64,000 nt of DNA from Planctomycetota bacterium (lineage in GTDB: Bacteria; Planctomycetota; OFTM77): assembly GCA_029260795.1 (NCBI GenBank), contig JAJDCO010000001.1, forward strand, positions 62,001 through 126,000. The letters are read 5' to 3'. The notes beneath the pieces are model-generated. The model was not told where the DNA came from. It was given only the letters and a program-made list of their open reading frames with translations, and searched no databases. The first letter of the stretch is position 1, and every line of letters starts with the position of its first letter. The position numbers were made by a program, and so were the translations under genes. Below, piece after piece: positions 44,382 through 53,220 of the stretch.

Positions 44382-45824
44382 TCAACGTGGCGACACTTCG
44401 GGCAGGGTCGATCGAACACCCTCCGCCGTCACGAAGAGCGCTTCCACGCCCGGATGGCGCGCCGCGAAGGCGAGCCCATCCTCGACGCCCATGACGAAGA
44501 GGGCGGTCGCGAGTGCGTCCGCCAGCGCGGCGTCCTCGGTCACGACCGTCACCGAGCCCTCGAGATCGGCCGGCCAGCCCGTTCTCGGGTCCAGCAGGTG
44601 ACCGTAGCGTCGTCCGCCGATGAGACGCGCCCGTGCCGCATTACCCGATGTCGCCACCGAGGCATCCGAGACCGACAGAGTCGTCACCGCCTGACGGGAA
44701 TCGAAGGGGTCCACCACCTCAAAGCGCCAGTCGGCCCCCTTCAGGTCGCGGCCATCCGCGCGCAGGTCACCGCCGATGTTCACGACGAAGTCACGATAGC
44801 CGGCGTCACGCAACTGCTGGGACAGAGCATCGATGATCCACCCCTTGGCCACGCCCGCGATCCCCAGCCGCAGGCCCGGGCGAGCGAAGCGCACGGTCCC
44901 GGCGTCGAGGCGGACGTGACGCCACCCGACGTCCGCGCGGGCCTCCTCGATCTCGCCCTTCGACGGCACCTGGCCCGACTTCACGGCTCGATCCCAAGGT
45001 GCTGCGAGCGCCCGCCAGGAGATGTCGAAAGCTCCCTCCGTCACCTCGGAGACGTGCAGCGCTCCGGTCAGGAGTCGCCCGAGCTGCGGCGAGCATTCGA
45101 ATGGCTGCTGACCCGCCTGCGCGTTGAGCCGGCTGATCTCGCTGTCACGCCGCCACTCGGAGAAAACGTCCTCGAGACGATGGACGGTCTGGCGCAGCTC
45201 CGCGAGGTCCGTGTGCGCTTGATCGACGTCCGTTCCGATCACGAGCACGTCGTAGCTGGTTCCCAGCTCGCTACCACGATCCTCGATCAACTGGCGCGGC
45301 CGCTCCACGCCCGAGGTGGTCTGCGGAGCGCCCAGTCCCGCCGGCAGCTCGGCGAGGTCGAAGTAGGTGCCGACTCGATGGCCACTTTCGTCGAAGAGAA
45401 TCAGCGTCGGAGTACCCGCGACTTCCAGGTGGCTCGCCACCTCGCCCTCCGAGTCCACCAGCAGCTCGAGCGCCAGCTCGCGGTCGCTGGCCAGCGCCTG
45501 TGCGTTCTCCAAGACACTCCCGCTGATCACGAAGTAGGTCGAGAGTGCGCCCGCTCTCTCACGAGCAAAGCGCTCGACGTGCGGCTGCTCTTGTCGGCAG
45601 GTCGGACACCAGGCCGTCATGAAGACGAGCAGCACCGGCCGGTCTTGTCTCACGACTTCGCCGAGGGCGACGGCCGCCCCGTCCAAGCGCTGCAGAGTGG
45701 GGCTCGAGGTCGAAGCGCTCTCCGGTCCATGCGGCGGCTCGCCTGGCTCCTGGCTTGCGCAAGCCGCCAGGACGAGGATCCACCCGAGCCCGAATGCCCT
45801 TCTGCCCGTCTCACGCATCACCAT
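44382..45824 (-). CDS. Thioredoxin-like/ApbE FAD:protein FMN transferase fusion lipoprotein
   Basis: This 480-residue predicted lipoprotein has lipobox LAAC (Cys22). It carries a TlpA-like thioredoxin domain (FMTAWCPTCRQEQ, C73 and C76; VAGTPTLILFDESG) at about 45-175. ApbE covers residues 190-475 (FSEWRRDSEISRLNAQAG, GAFDISWRALAAPWDRA, GIAGVAKGWIIDALSQQL, YRDFVVNIGGDLRADG, DASVATSGN, YGHLLDPRTGWPA). ApbE transfers FMN onto Ser/Thr of exported redox proteins. A disulfide-active domain and a flavinyltransferase in one chain is unusual. The ATG at 45824 or 45818 overlaps the upstream DUF3570 stop. It ends a three-gene operon with DUF4266 and DUF3570. Confidence 0.87.
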   Translation of the reverse strand: MVMRETGRRAFGLGWILVLAACASQEPGEPPHGPESASTSSPTLQRLDGAAVALGEVVRQDRPVLLVFMTAWCPTCRQEQPHVERFARERAGALSTYFVISGSVLENAQALASDRELALELLVDSEGEVASHLEVAGTPTLILFDESGHRVGTYFDLAELPAGLGAPQTTSGVERPRQLIEDRGSELGTSYDVLVIGTDVDQAHTDLAELRQTVHRLEDVFSEWRRDSEISRLNAQAGQQPFECSPQLGRLLTGALHVSEVTEGAFDISWRALAAPWDRAVKSGQVPSKGEIEEARADVGWRHVRLDAGTVRFARPGLRLGIAGVAKGWIIDALSQQLRDAGYRDFVVNIGGDLRADGRDLKGADWRFEVVDPFDSRQAVTTLSVSDASVATSGNAARARLIGGRRYGHLLDPRTGWPADLEGSVTVVTEDAALADALATALFVMGVEDGLAFAARHPGVEALFVTAEGVRSTLPEVSPR

Positions 45825-46936
45825 CGGAACACCACTCCCATTCTGGCCCCGAGGCCATCGATCCCGTCGTCACGAGAGAACCCGTAGACCGAGAATCGCA
45901 GCTCCTCGGCCTCACCGACCGGTAGCGAGAGCGACGTGCCCGGGCTCTGCATGAAGAAGCTGCCGAGGTCGCTATCACGCGTCTGATACCTGGCCGAGGC
46001 GACTGGCTCGTCTCGGGAGTACCGCGTCTCGCTCTGGAAGGACAACCGATACCAGACTCGCCAACGCCACCCTTCGAGCAGCTCGACCTCGACACTGGGC
46101 TCGATCGCGAAGTGCTCGAGGCCCCAGCTATCGGCGTAGAAGCTGCCATCGAGTCCCAGCGCAGTCCCGACTCCTGGCGAGGTGCGAATGCGCGGATTGA
46201 CCTGGAACCGATCGCGTCGATTGGGCAAGCGCTCATCGGTCAGGAACACCGGGCTGCCCACCGGGTCGTACAACGTCACGTAGTTGAAAGCATCCGTGAG
46301 GAACCCGTCCTGCCGCGTGTATTGGAAGCTCAGGTTGCCTTTCCAGGCTGGCGAGAGGAGCTGCGTCCAGGAGAAGAGCGTGTTATGGCTGATGCGATCG
46401 TCGTGGCCTCGAAACGTCTTGTCCCAATAGGACAGCTCGAGGAAGTCCCAGCGAAAGCTGTAGCGTGCCTCGAATCGCGAGTTGCCCTCGAACAGGTCTC
46501 GAGCCGCGCCGAAGTCGAGTCCCGTGCCGATGTACTCGATCTGATGGTGGTAGAAGTAGCCTGGGCTGAACGTCCACGGCGAGTGCTCGGGCGTGATGTC
46601 GATGGCCAGGTTGTGGTCGAGAGTCAGGAGGCTCGGTGAGGCCGAGGTGGTCAGTCGATTGCTCACCGAGGACGGCAGCTCTTTCGCGTCCTCGTTGTCG
46701 ATGAAAGCGACGGTGGCGTTGACGCGCACTCGGTACTTCTCATTCACCTTGCGCACGATGGCGACTCGCAGCCCCTGGTACTCGAATCCTTCGGCGCGGT
46801 CGGGGTCGCCGCCGCCGTCCCGTTGCGAGAAGACATAGGCGTCGAGTGAGACCGAGCTCTCCGGCTCGGTCTCCTGCGCCTGAGCCGACGTGATGCTCAC
46901 CAGCACCAGTGCCAGCGAGAGGCCGAGCCGTCTCAT
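45818..46936 (-). CDS. DUF3570 outer-membrane beta-barrel-like protein
   Basis: This 372-residue protein has a signal peptide (LGLSLALVLVSITSAQA). The rest is alternating beta strands ending in GARMGVVFRW, with a terminal aromatic residue as in outer-membrane barrels. Motifs such as LDAYVFSQRDGGGDP, FEYQGLRVAIVRKVNEKYRV, NSRFEARYSFRWDFLELSY and GLDGSFYADSWGLEHFAIE fit DUF3570. It starts at an ATGA overlap with DUF4266. DUF3570 is commonly encoded with DUF4266 and ApbE. It could be the outer-membrane component of an extracytoplasmic redox system. Confidence 0.82.
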   Translation of the reverse strand: MRRLGLSLALVLVSITSAQAQETEPESSVSLDAYVFSQRDGGGDPDRAEGFEYQGLRVAIVRKVNEKYRVRVNATVAFIDNEDAKELPSSVSNRLTTSASPSLLTLDHNLAIDITPEHSPWTFSPGYFYHHQIEYIGTGLDFGAARDLFEGNSRFEARYSFRWDFLELSYWDKTFRGHDDRISHNTLFSWTQLLSPAWKGNLSFQYTRQDGFLTDAFNYVTLYDPVGSPVFLTDERLPNRRDRFQVNPRIRTSPGVGTALGLDGSFYADSWGLEHFAIEPSVEVELLEGWRWRVWYRLSFQSETRYSRDEPVASARYQTRDSDLGSFFMQSPGTSLSLPVGEAEELRFSVYGFSRDDGIDGLGARMGVVFRW

Positions 46937-47172
46937 TGGCAGCCGCACCCACCGGCAGCAGCCGCCCCAAAGCCACCGAAGCTGCCCTCACGAGCGGCTT
47001 CGGTCTTGTTGCGAACGAAGACGTACGCATCATCGGCATCGAATTGCATCGACCGATCGACGAGCCGCTCTCGCTCGTAGAAGCGCGTGGCCTGGCAGCT
47101 CGCGGTCGCCCCGAGAAGCGACAGCAGCCCGACGACCGCAACAGAGCGTCTACTCCGGCGAAGCCAGACCAT
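46933..47172 (-). CDS. DUF4266 small lipoprotein
   Basis: This 79-residue lipoprotein has signal SVAVVGLLSLLGATASC. The mature part holds RFYERERLVDRSMQFDADDA and the Gly/Cys-rich tail SFGGFGAAAAGGCGCQ that define DUF4266. ATG 47172 is close to the signal; 47205 is an alternative. The short protein with a Cys pair at the end may accept FMN, bind a metal or act as a chaperone for the ApbE-linked system, all of which is inference. It heads the operon leading to DUF3570 and the thioredoxin-ApbE fusion. Confidence 0.8.
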   Translation of the reverse strand: MVWLRRSRRSVAVVGLLSLLGATASCQATRFYERERLVDRSMQFDADDAYVFVRNKTEAAREGSFGGFGAAAAGGCGCQ

Positions 47173-47273
47173 CGCGGCGCCTCGCCATCGTCCCCCGAGA
47201 CTCATCGAAGGCAGCGTCCCCGCATTCAAGTCCCGACGTTCGCCGTCCGTCCACTCCGACCTTCCCAATCCGT

Positions 47274-50200
47274 TCAACGAGCCTTCTCCAGCCAGCCCTC
47301 GGCGATCGATCTCAGATCGAGCTCGTCGGTGGTCCCGTTCTGGAAGTAATGCCTCTCGAGGTGCTGGATCTGAGCCCCGAGCTCGCTCTCGGATTGGGAA
47401 TCGAGGGCATGGCGTCGTTCGATCTCGCGCAAGAGGCCGATCACGGTGAAGGGCGTGACCTCTTCGGGAAGGCGCAGACCGGACTCGTCGGCCACGGCCG
47501 CAGGATTGCCCCATCGCCGCCAGGCCAGCCCTCCGCCCAACACCAAGACGATCGCGGCCCCGACCCAGATCATCCAGAGGCGGCTCGACTCTCCGTAGGA
47601 CCGCTCCAGGCCGATCACGGAGTCGACCGACAGCAAGTCGGCATCGACGTAGCGCTGGAACAGCGACTCCGCACCCACGATCTTGGGTGCCCCGAAGCGG
47701 AACTCCTCAGGCAGCTTCTCGGCGCCATCCTGAGCCCGCATCGTCACCAGCCAAGTGCGCTCGGAGACGATCGCGTTCTCGTTGCTTGCCTCGTCGAACT
47801 GCGAGACCGAGAGCCCCTGGTCGTCGGTCTCGGTGATGTCGAATCCTTCGGGTGCGAGCTCCAAGAGCTCCTCGAGATCCGGAAGCAGGCCGCGCGCGGT
47901 CCCTTTCACCTCGAGCACGAGCTTGCCGTCGACCGCCTGCCGCTCGTCGAGCGTTTGAGACAGCGCGAGGTTCTCGATCGGTCGCGACTCGGCCGGTGAG
48001 GCCGCGTCGAGGACCAGCGTCGGTGACTCGATCGGCAGCACGGCGTAGCCGGAGGTATCGAGGAAGTCGAGATCGAGCTTCAGCGGAGGCAGCCGATCCA
48101 CCTCGGGGCCGCGCACCTTCAAGAGCAGATAGGCATAGGGCGTCATGCGCCATCCGTACTTGGGGAGCGCGCGCGAGTTGACCTTGTCGCTCTGGAAGGT
48201 GATCGAGAGCACCTCGAAGTGTTTGCTCAGAATCTGACGCGCCGCTTCCTCGAACTTGTCCCGGTAGTTCTCGGTGGGACGGCCGTAGTTGTACGACATG
48301 TACGCGTTGTTCTGATTCTGCAGGTACTTGCCGAAGCCGCCCGCCTCGCGCTCGATCTCACGGGTATGCACGAGGTTCACGAACACGCCGAAAGGCTTCT
48401 CGCCGATCACGTCGCTTCCGTCGATGCGAGTCTCGAGCTGAATCTCGGTGACGAGGTCCTTGTAGTAGTCGAAGACCTTGCGGGCCTCGTGGGCGTGCGG
48501 ATGATCGCCCACGATCTCGAAGCCACCGCGAAGGTACCGATACTTGGTGGCCGGGTTGACGGCGCTCATGCGCGTGAACAGCGTGTTCGCGAACATCTCG
48601 AGGTGGCGCTCGGCTGCCTCACCCGGCAAGGCCAGGATCTTCTGTCGGATCAATGCCGGCTGGCTCCGCTCGGGGAGCTGCTCCTGATCGACCGCCTGCA
48701 AGTCACAGGCGCCGAGGCTGGCATAGAACCAGTGCTCGTAGACCTTGGTCGACTGATCGTCGACCTCCATCGAATCGAGCGAGGCGGCGTACAGGTCGGC
48801 CGCCCCTTCGAAGGCCTTCAAGGCCGCGAGGCGGCGAGGGGTGAACTCGGTGCTCTGGGCGAGCTCCTGGCCGAAGTTGTTCGCATCATGGGCCAGGCTG
48901 GCCAAGGCGAGATGAAGCCCCCAGTGATCGGCATGGCTCTCGAGCGCCTGGGCAACGACCGAGGTCGCGACCTGATAGCCGCGCAGCACCTCGGCCTCGA
49001 TGTCCTTCTTGCGGCGACGCGTCTTACTCTGCTCTTGGACCGCCGGCTCCCGCCAGACGGACGTCAGATTGGTGCGCATGCGCTGCGCCAGCTCCGCAAC
49101 CGTGTCAGGATCGAGCGCATCGAGCGAGCCGAAGACGCTCTCGATGGCCTCGATTCGGTAGACCTCGGCACTCGAGTGGCAGGTCGTGAAGGCCTTGGCC
49201 AACAGCTCTTCGTTCAGGTCGCCGATGGGCAGCTCGCGAAGGCGCCGAACGAGCTCGGTAAGCTCGACCAAGTTTCGCTCTTGCTTGGAGCGGGTGAGCG
49301 GGATGCTCTCGGCCTTTTGCTCGTAGCCATACTGATAGACGTAGATGTTCGTCCGCTTGCGGCTCGTGTTGGGATCGTGATTCTGTGTCCAGACGCGCAG
49401 GAACTCATCGACCAGCTCCTTGGCTTGATCGGGCTGATCCGGCGCCAAGCGCTCGATGAAGGGGAACGCCTGGTCTTCCTCGCTGACCTTGAGGTAGAGC
49501 TGGGCATAGAGGGCGCTGAACTTCGGTCGCCAGCTATCGGCTACCTTGCTCAACCACGCCTCGCCGGGACGGATCTCGAGAAGATCGCCGGTCGCGATCG
49601 CCGTGATGGGCGTCTGGCGACCGCCATAGTAGCGCCCGTCGAAGTAGAAGAAGTTGCCGTAGGTGTCGCGTTGCAGCGTCGGGCCGAGGCTGGTGGAGGT
49701 ATCGTACTGATACGAGACCAGCGCTTCGCGCAGCCAATTCGAAGCCAGGATCTCGAGTGGCTCGCGCCAGGACGAGGCTTGCTCGGGAGCCGCGCTCAAG
49801 AGGGCTTCGGCCGCCGTCGATTGGAGCCTGAGGCCCTTGAGCCGAAACGCCGAGTCTTGGAAGTGCGTCTCGAGCGCTTGAGACACCGCTTTGCCGATCG
49901 CCGCGACGATCGCCATCCCTCGCTCGGGATGCTTCGTGAAGCTGTCTTCGAGCCAGGCCTTGCCGAGGTCCTCTCGGACCTTGGGCGCCAGCTCGACCGC
50001 GAGGCGCAACGCTTCCTCACGATTCACCTTCTTCATCTCGCCCGTGGCGAAGGAGCTCTGCAGCACGCCCCAAGCGTCCTCGAGATGCTGGGTTTTCGGA
50101 TCCTCCGCGTAGAGGCCGAGATGAAAGCGCGTCAGCAGGTTGAGCGCGTCGTGATCCCCTGCCCCGACGGCGTCCTCGATCCGAGGCAAGAACTCGCCGG

Positions 50201-51092
50201 CCGGCACGGCCTGACCCGCGTCGAACAGGAGCTTTGCGATCTGACGGCGGGTGAGGCGAGCTTGACCTTCGGGACGGGTGAGCTCGACGCGCAGCCGCTC
50301 GAGGAGCGCGTCCAGGCTGCGACCCTGGTCCAACGCCACCTTCAGAATCGCTCCCAGGCTCGAGAGCGGGCCCTTTTCCAGCTCGGTGGGCGCCGCATCG
50401 ATCAGGGCGAGGCAGTCGTCGAAATCGACTTCGTGCTTCTCGAGATAGGGACGCACGAAGGGCTGGATGTTGCGGCCTGGCGTGGGCGGCGGCGGGCTCT
50501 TGAGCACCGTGAGCAAGCGCTGATACAAAGGCTTGGCGAGGTCCTCTTCCAGGGAGGCGAGGAACGCCTTGACCTCGGCCCAGTTTCCTAGCGTGACGTT
50601 GCGCTGGAAGTCCTTCAGGTCCTCGTCGAAGGGATCGGGCTCACCGGTCGAGACGATCGAGGTCACACCCGCCAGTCCCTGCATCGCCATCATCTCCTCG
50701 GGAGGCATGTCCCCGGAGATGACGAAGCCGCTCAAGGGCGACGCGCCGGGCGAGCTCTCGCCCTTCTTCTCGTCCTCCTCGTCCTCCTCGCCTTCGGGCT
50801 TCGCCCAGGCTTCAAGAATAGCGGAGGGACGCCGGTCGAACTGCGCCTGCTGGATCTTCTGAAGCCGCTGCTGCTTCTTCTGAGCCTCTTCGGCTTCCTG
50901 CTGCGCTTTTTGGGCGGCCTCGGCTGCCTTCTGAGCAGCCTCGTCATCGACGAGCGCCGCTTCTGCAGGAGCCTGATCTTGGCTCGCCGCCTCGCCGGTC
51001 TTTTCGTCTTGGCCGCCGAACTCTTGCCCGGCCCCCATCGAATGCGTCGCCGAGGTCAGGACGACGACCGCCAGAATCCATCGCACGATCAT
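47274..51092 (-). CDS. Large coiled-coil/helical-repeat membrane protein at the end of the MoxR-vWA operon
   Basis: This 1272-residue exported protein has a signal peptide (WILAVVVLTSATHSMGA). A Gln/Ala/Glu coiled coil (EAAQKAAEAAQKAQQEAEEA) and an acidic patch (EGEEDEEDEKKGESSPG) follow. About 900 residues of mostly helical repeats come next (ALNLLTRFHLGLYAEDPKTQ, YYGGRQTPITAIATGDLLEI). One late transmembrane helix is WMIWVGAAIVLVLGGGLAW, followed by a cytoplasmic tail (VTPFTVIGLLREIERRHALD). No known family is recognised. It is on the same strand as the MoxR/DUF58/vWA/TPR genes, with a 143-bp gap from the TPR gene. It looks like a large periplasmic scaffold, perhaps a partner of the vWA proteins. 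Confidence 0.75.
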   Translation of the reverse strand: MIVRWILAVVVLTSATHSMGAGQEFGGQDEKTGEAASQDQAPAEAALVDDEAAQKAAEAAQKAQQEAEEAQKKQQRLQKIQQAQFDRRPSAILEAWAKPEGEEDEEDEKKGESSPGASPLSGFVISGDMPPEEMMAMQGLAGVTSIVSTGEPDPFDEDLKDFQRNVTLGNWAEVKAFLASLEEDLAKPLYQRLLTVLKSPPPPTPGRNIQPFVRPYLEKHEVDFDDCLALIDAAPTELEKGPLSSLGAILKVALDQGRSLDALLERLRVELTRPEGQARLTRRQIAKLLFDAGQAVPAGEFLPRIEDAVGAGDHDALNLLTRFHLGLYAEDPKTQHLEDAWGVLQSSFATGEMKKVNREEALRLAVELAPKVREDLGKAWLEDSFTKHPERGMAIVAAIGKAVSQALETHFQDSAFRLKGLRLQSTAAEALLSAAPEQASSWREPLEILASNWLREALVSYQYDTSTSLGPTLQRDTYGNFFYFDGRYYGGRQTPITAIATGDLLEIRPGEAWLSKVADSWRPKFSALYAQLYLKVSEEDQAFPFIERLAPDQPDQAKELVDEFLRVWTQNHDPNTSRKRTNIYVYQYGYEQKAESIPLTRSKQERNLVELTELVRRLRELPIGDLNEELLAKAFTTCHSSAEVYRIEAIESVFGSLDALDPDTVAELAQRMRTNLTSVWREPAVQEQSKTRRRKKDIEAEVLRGYQVATSVVAQALESHADHWGLHLALASLAHDANNFGQELAQSTEFTPRRLAALKAFEGAADLYAASLDSMEVDDQSTKVYEHWFYASLGACDLQAVDQEQLPERSQPALIRQKILALPGEAAERHLEMFANTLFTRMSAVNPATKYRYLRGGFEIVGDHPHAHEARKVFDYYKDLVTEIQLETRIDGSDVIGEKPFGVFVNLVHTREIEREAGGFGKYLQNQNNAYMSYNYGRPTENYRDKFEEAARQILSKHFEVLSITFQSDKVNSRALPKYGWRMTPYAYLLLKVRGPEVDRLPPLKLDLDFLDTSGYAVLPIESPTLVLDAASPAESRPIENLALSQTLDERQAVDGKLVLEVKGTARGLLPDLEELLELAPEGFDITETDDQGLSVSQFDEASNENAIVSERTWLVTMRAQDGAEKLPEEFRFGAPKIVGAESLFQRYVDADLLSVDSVIGLERSYGESSRLWMIWVGAAIVLVLGGGLAWRRWGNPAAVADESGLRLPEEVTPFTVIGLLREIERRHALDSQSESELGAQIQHLERHYFQNGTTDELDLRSIAEGWLEKAR

Positions 51093-51235
51093 GCTCGAGT
51101 TCGTCCCATACCCGATCGACAGGCGGTCGGGACGCTCGAAGTCTTCGCCGACGCGCCGGCCTGCTCGTCACCCTACTCGGTCGTGAATCGAGCGCGCCGA
51201 ATTCTCACAGCGAGGGGCGCCGGCGCGCTCGACGA

Positions 51236-51949
51236 TCAGGAGCCGCTACCGTCCGGAGGCGGACCCGAGCCCGCTCCGCGAGCATCCTGAGGCTGCTTAC
51301 CCTTGTTGCCATTGTTTCCCTTGTTGCCGCGACCGCGGCCACTTCCACAGCCTTGTCACTGGCTCGGAAGGGGAAGGCCCTGAAGCTCGCCGAGGTCCAT
51401 GCGGGCCAGGCGAATGGCGGCTTCGAGATTCTCGCGGCTCTGGAGCGCGCGATCGCTCCGACCGGACTCGTCCGCGACCTGAGCCAGCAAGCGATAGTTC
51501 TGTCGCGACGCCTCGACCTCGGGCTCCCAACGCACGCGAGGCAGCCCCTCGAGTCGCATGAGCCAGGTCATGTAGTACTGCGCGTTGGCGAGCGCGTCCC
51601 GTGCTTCAAAGAGCACGGTCGCATCGGCCTTGGCATCCTGCTCGAGCTCGTCAACCAACTCCTCGAGGTCTCGCCGGGCTTCCGGAAGCTGCGAGCAGAG
51701 CATCTGCGCCTTGGCGCGCTGCAAGCGAACGCTGCGGAGCTCCGCCACGTGCTCCTTGGGAAGCTGCTCCAGCGCTGACGAGTAAAGCTCCTCGGCCTCC
51801 ACCCACTCTTCGGCGGCGGCATGAGCATCCGCTCGCTCGAGCAGGTCGGCGACGTCATCGAGACGGAGCCGTTCTTGACCGGGTCCATAGTGATAGGCCA
51901 GGGCCGCCACCGGTATGAGCAGCCAGACCACGAGGATGAGCTTTCGCAT
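51236..51949 (-). CDS. TPR-type Bat-operon protein with in-frame UGA and Gly-rich tail (candidate selenoprotein)
   Basis: This protein has 197 residues up to the UGA, or 237 if it is read through. It has a signal anchor (LILVVWLLIPVAALAYHYG) and TPR-like helices (ADAHAAAEEWVEAEELYSSA, LRSVRLQRAKAQMLCSQLPE). It ends in LQGLPLPSQ, then UGA at 51356-51358 (position 198), and stays in frame for QGCGSGRGRGNKGNNGNKG, KQPQDARGAGSG and PPPDGSGS before a second TGA. The tail is of the Gly/Gln/Asn type and begins with a nearby Cys. A hairpin with loop GGUC follows the UGA. If UGA simply stops translation, the protein is a normal 197-residue TPR protein and the tail is non-coding. It sits between the vWA genes and the 1272-residue gene. 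Confidence 0.55.
51326..51355 (-). promoter_or_regulatory. SECIS-like hairpin after the second in-frame UGA
   Basis: On the coding strand, GCCGC pairs with GCGGC around the loop GGUC. Two further pairs (GT with AC) lie below one mismatch. The loop starts 22 nt after UGA. The GGUC loop is the same as in the E. coli fdhF SECIS. Its role is inferred from position and loop only. Confidence 0.42.
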
Positions 51950-52227
51950 GGCGGTTCCCCGTCTTCAAAGAGTTCGCGGCGCGGTTTCGACGCGAGCGCC
52001 CATTCTAGTGCCCGCGCCCGGGCATTCCGAGCGAGAATCGTCTCGAGGAGTCGTTCGGTGGTCGCTTCCCTGGGACGCAGGAGCTTCGGACAAACTTCCT
52101 CGGGACTCCAAACCTTCATCGGCAGCCGAGCCCCTCACACGCCATCGGCGGCCGGGACCAGGAAGGCTGCCGACCCGTCAATCTCACAAACATCGGTCGT
52201 CATCGCCCCGGCTCTCGGGAGCCCGCC

Positions 52228-53220
52228 TCATGCGATCTTCGAGCGCTGGGACTCTGCGACCCTGGGCAAGCCGGGTCGCCAATGAGTGCCGAGCAAGTGC
52301 AGAGCCATCGGCAAGAACGCCAAGACGGCGGCGCCGATGGTGAGGGCGATCATCGCGTACTCGCGCAGCGTCAGCTTCTCGAGGGCTCCCGAGTCACTGT
52401 CCGAGGTCACGCGTTGGATGAGATCCGTCGGCAGATGCTTCTCGTTACCGTTGTGATAGGCACCTCCCAGGCGCACTGCGATTTGGCGCAGGGTCGAGGC
52501 GTCCTGACGGGATTGGCGTCCATCGATGAACTTGCCCTTCACCGGATCACCGACGCCGATGATGAGCACGTCCGATACGGATGCCGGCATCTTGGGCATG
52601 CCGGTCGCCGGAACGGTGTCGCCGTCGCTCATGAGCGCCACGATCGTGCTGCGAGGGTTCCACGGTCTCGCGATGCGAGCGGCCTCCTCGAGCCCGGTGA
52701 AGATGTCGGTCTTCCCAGTCTTGAAGGCGTAGTGCATGGGCAGGTCTTCGAGGATGTTTCGAACGACCTCGGCATCGGTCGTGTCGACGACGACCGGCTT
52801 GGCCCCGCTATAGACCGCGACGATACTGATCCGGTACTGCTCGAGGGTCACGCGCTCGAAGAAAGACTGCAGCAGATCGGAAGCGCGCTGCATCCGGCTC
52901 TGCTTCCCGGACGGGCCAGCATCTTCGAGGCGCATGCTGGGGGACACGTCGAGCACGAGCATGAGGTGTCGATACTCGCCGACCGCGACGCCGCTGTCGG
53001 AGTGATGCACCTTGGGCGTGGCGAGGAAGAGCGTGATCAATCCCCAGCTCACCGACGCCACGGCGAGCGCCCTGAGCAGGGGTGTCAGTCGCGCCCAACG
53101 ACGAGGATGCAGGCCGGGACCGAAGGCGAGGGCAGCCAGACGTCGGCAACGGCGCGTGTGCAGCCACTCGGCCCCGACGGTGACGATCAACGCAGCGGCC
53201 GCGATCAGCTCGGCTACCAT
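52228..53220 (-). CDS. vWA-domain membrane protein (BatB-like)
   Basis: This 330-residue protein has two N-terminal helices, a von Willebrand A domain with metal-binding site LVLDVSPSMRLEDAG (DxSxS) plus VALMSDGDTVP, and a C-terminal helix (YAMIALTIGAAVLAFLPMAL). The topology matches BatB of aerotolerance-type operons. The start overlaps the stop of the BatA-like gene by 7 bases. It probably forms a membrane complex with the neighbouring vWA protein under control of the MoxR ATPase. Its client is unknown. Confidence 0.85.
   Translation of the reverse strand: MVAELIAAAALIVTVGAEWLHTRRCRRLAALAFGPGLHPRRWARLTPLLRALAVASVSWGLITLFLATPKVHHSDSGVAVGEYRHLMLVLDVSPSMRLEDAGPSGKQSRMQRASDLLQSFFERVTLEQYRISIVAVYSGAKPVVVDTTDAEVVRNILEDLPMHYAFKTGKTDIFTGLEEAARIARPWNPRSTIVALMSDGDTVPATGMPKMPASVSDVLIIGVGDPVKGKFIDGRQSRQDASTLRQIAVRLGGAYHNGNEKHLPTDLIQRVTSDSDSGALEKLTLREYAMIALTIGAAVLAFLPMALHLLGTHWRPGLPRVAESQRSKIA

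Noticed and set aside
48219-50591. A 790-codon open frame on the plus strand.
   Set aside because: It is antisense to the 1272-residue gene and is a GC-rich codon-bias shadow without signal, domain or ribosome site.
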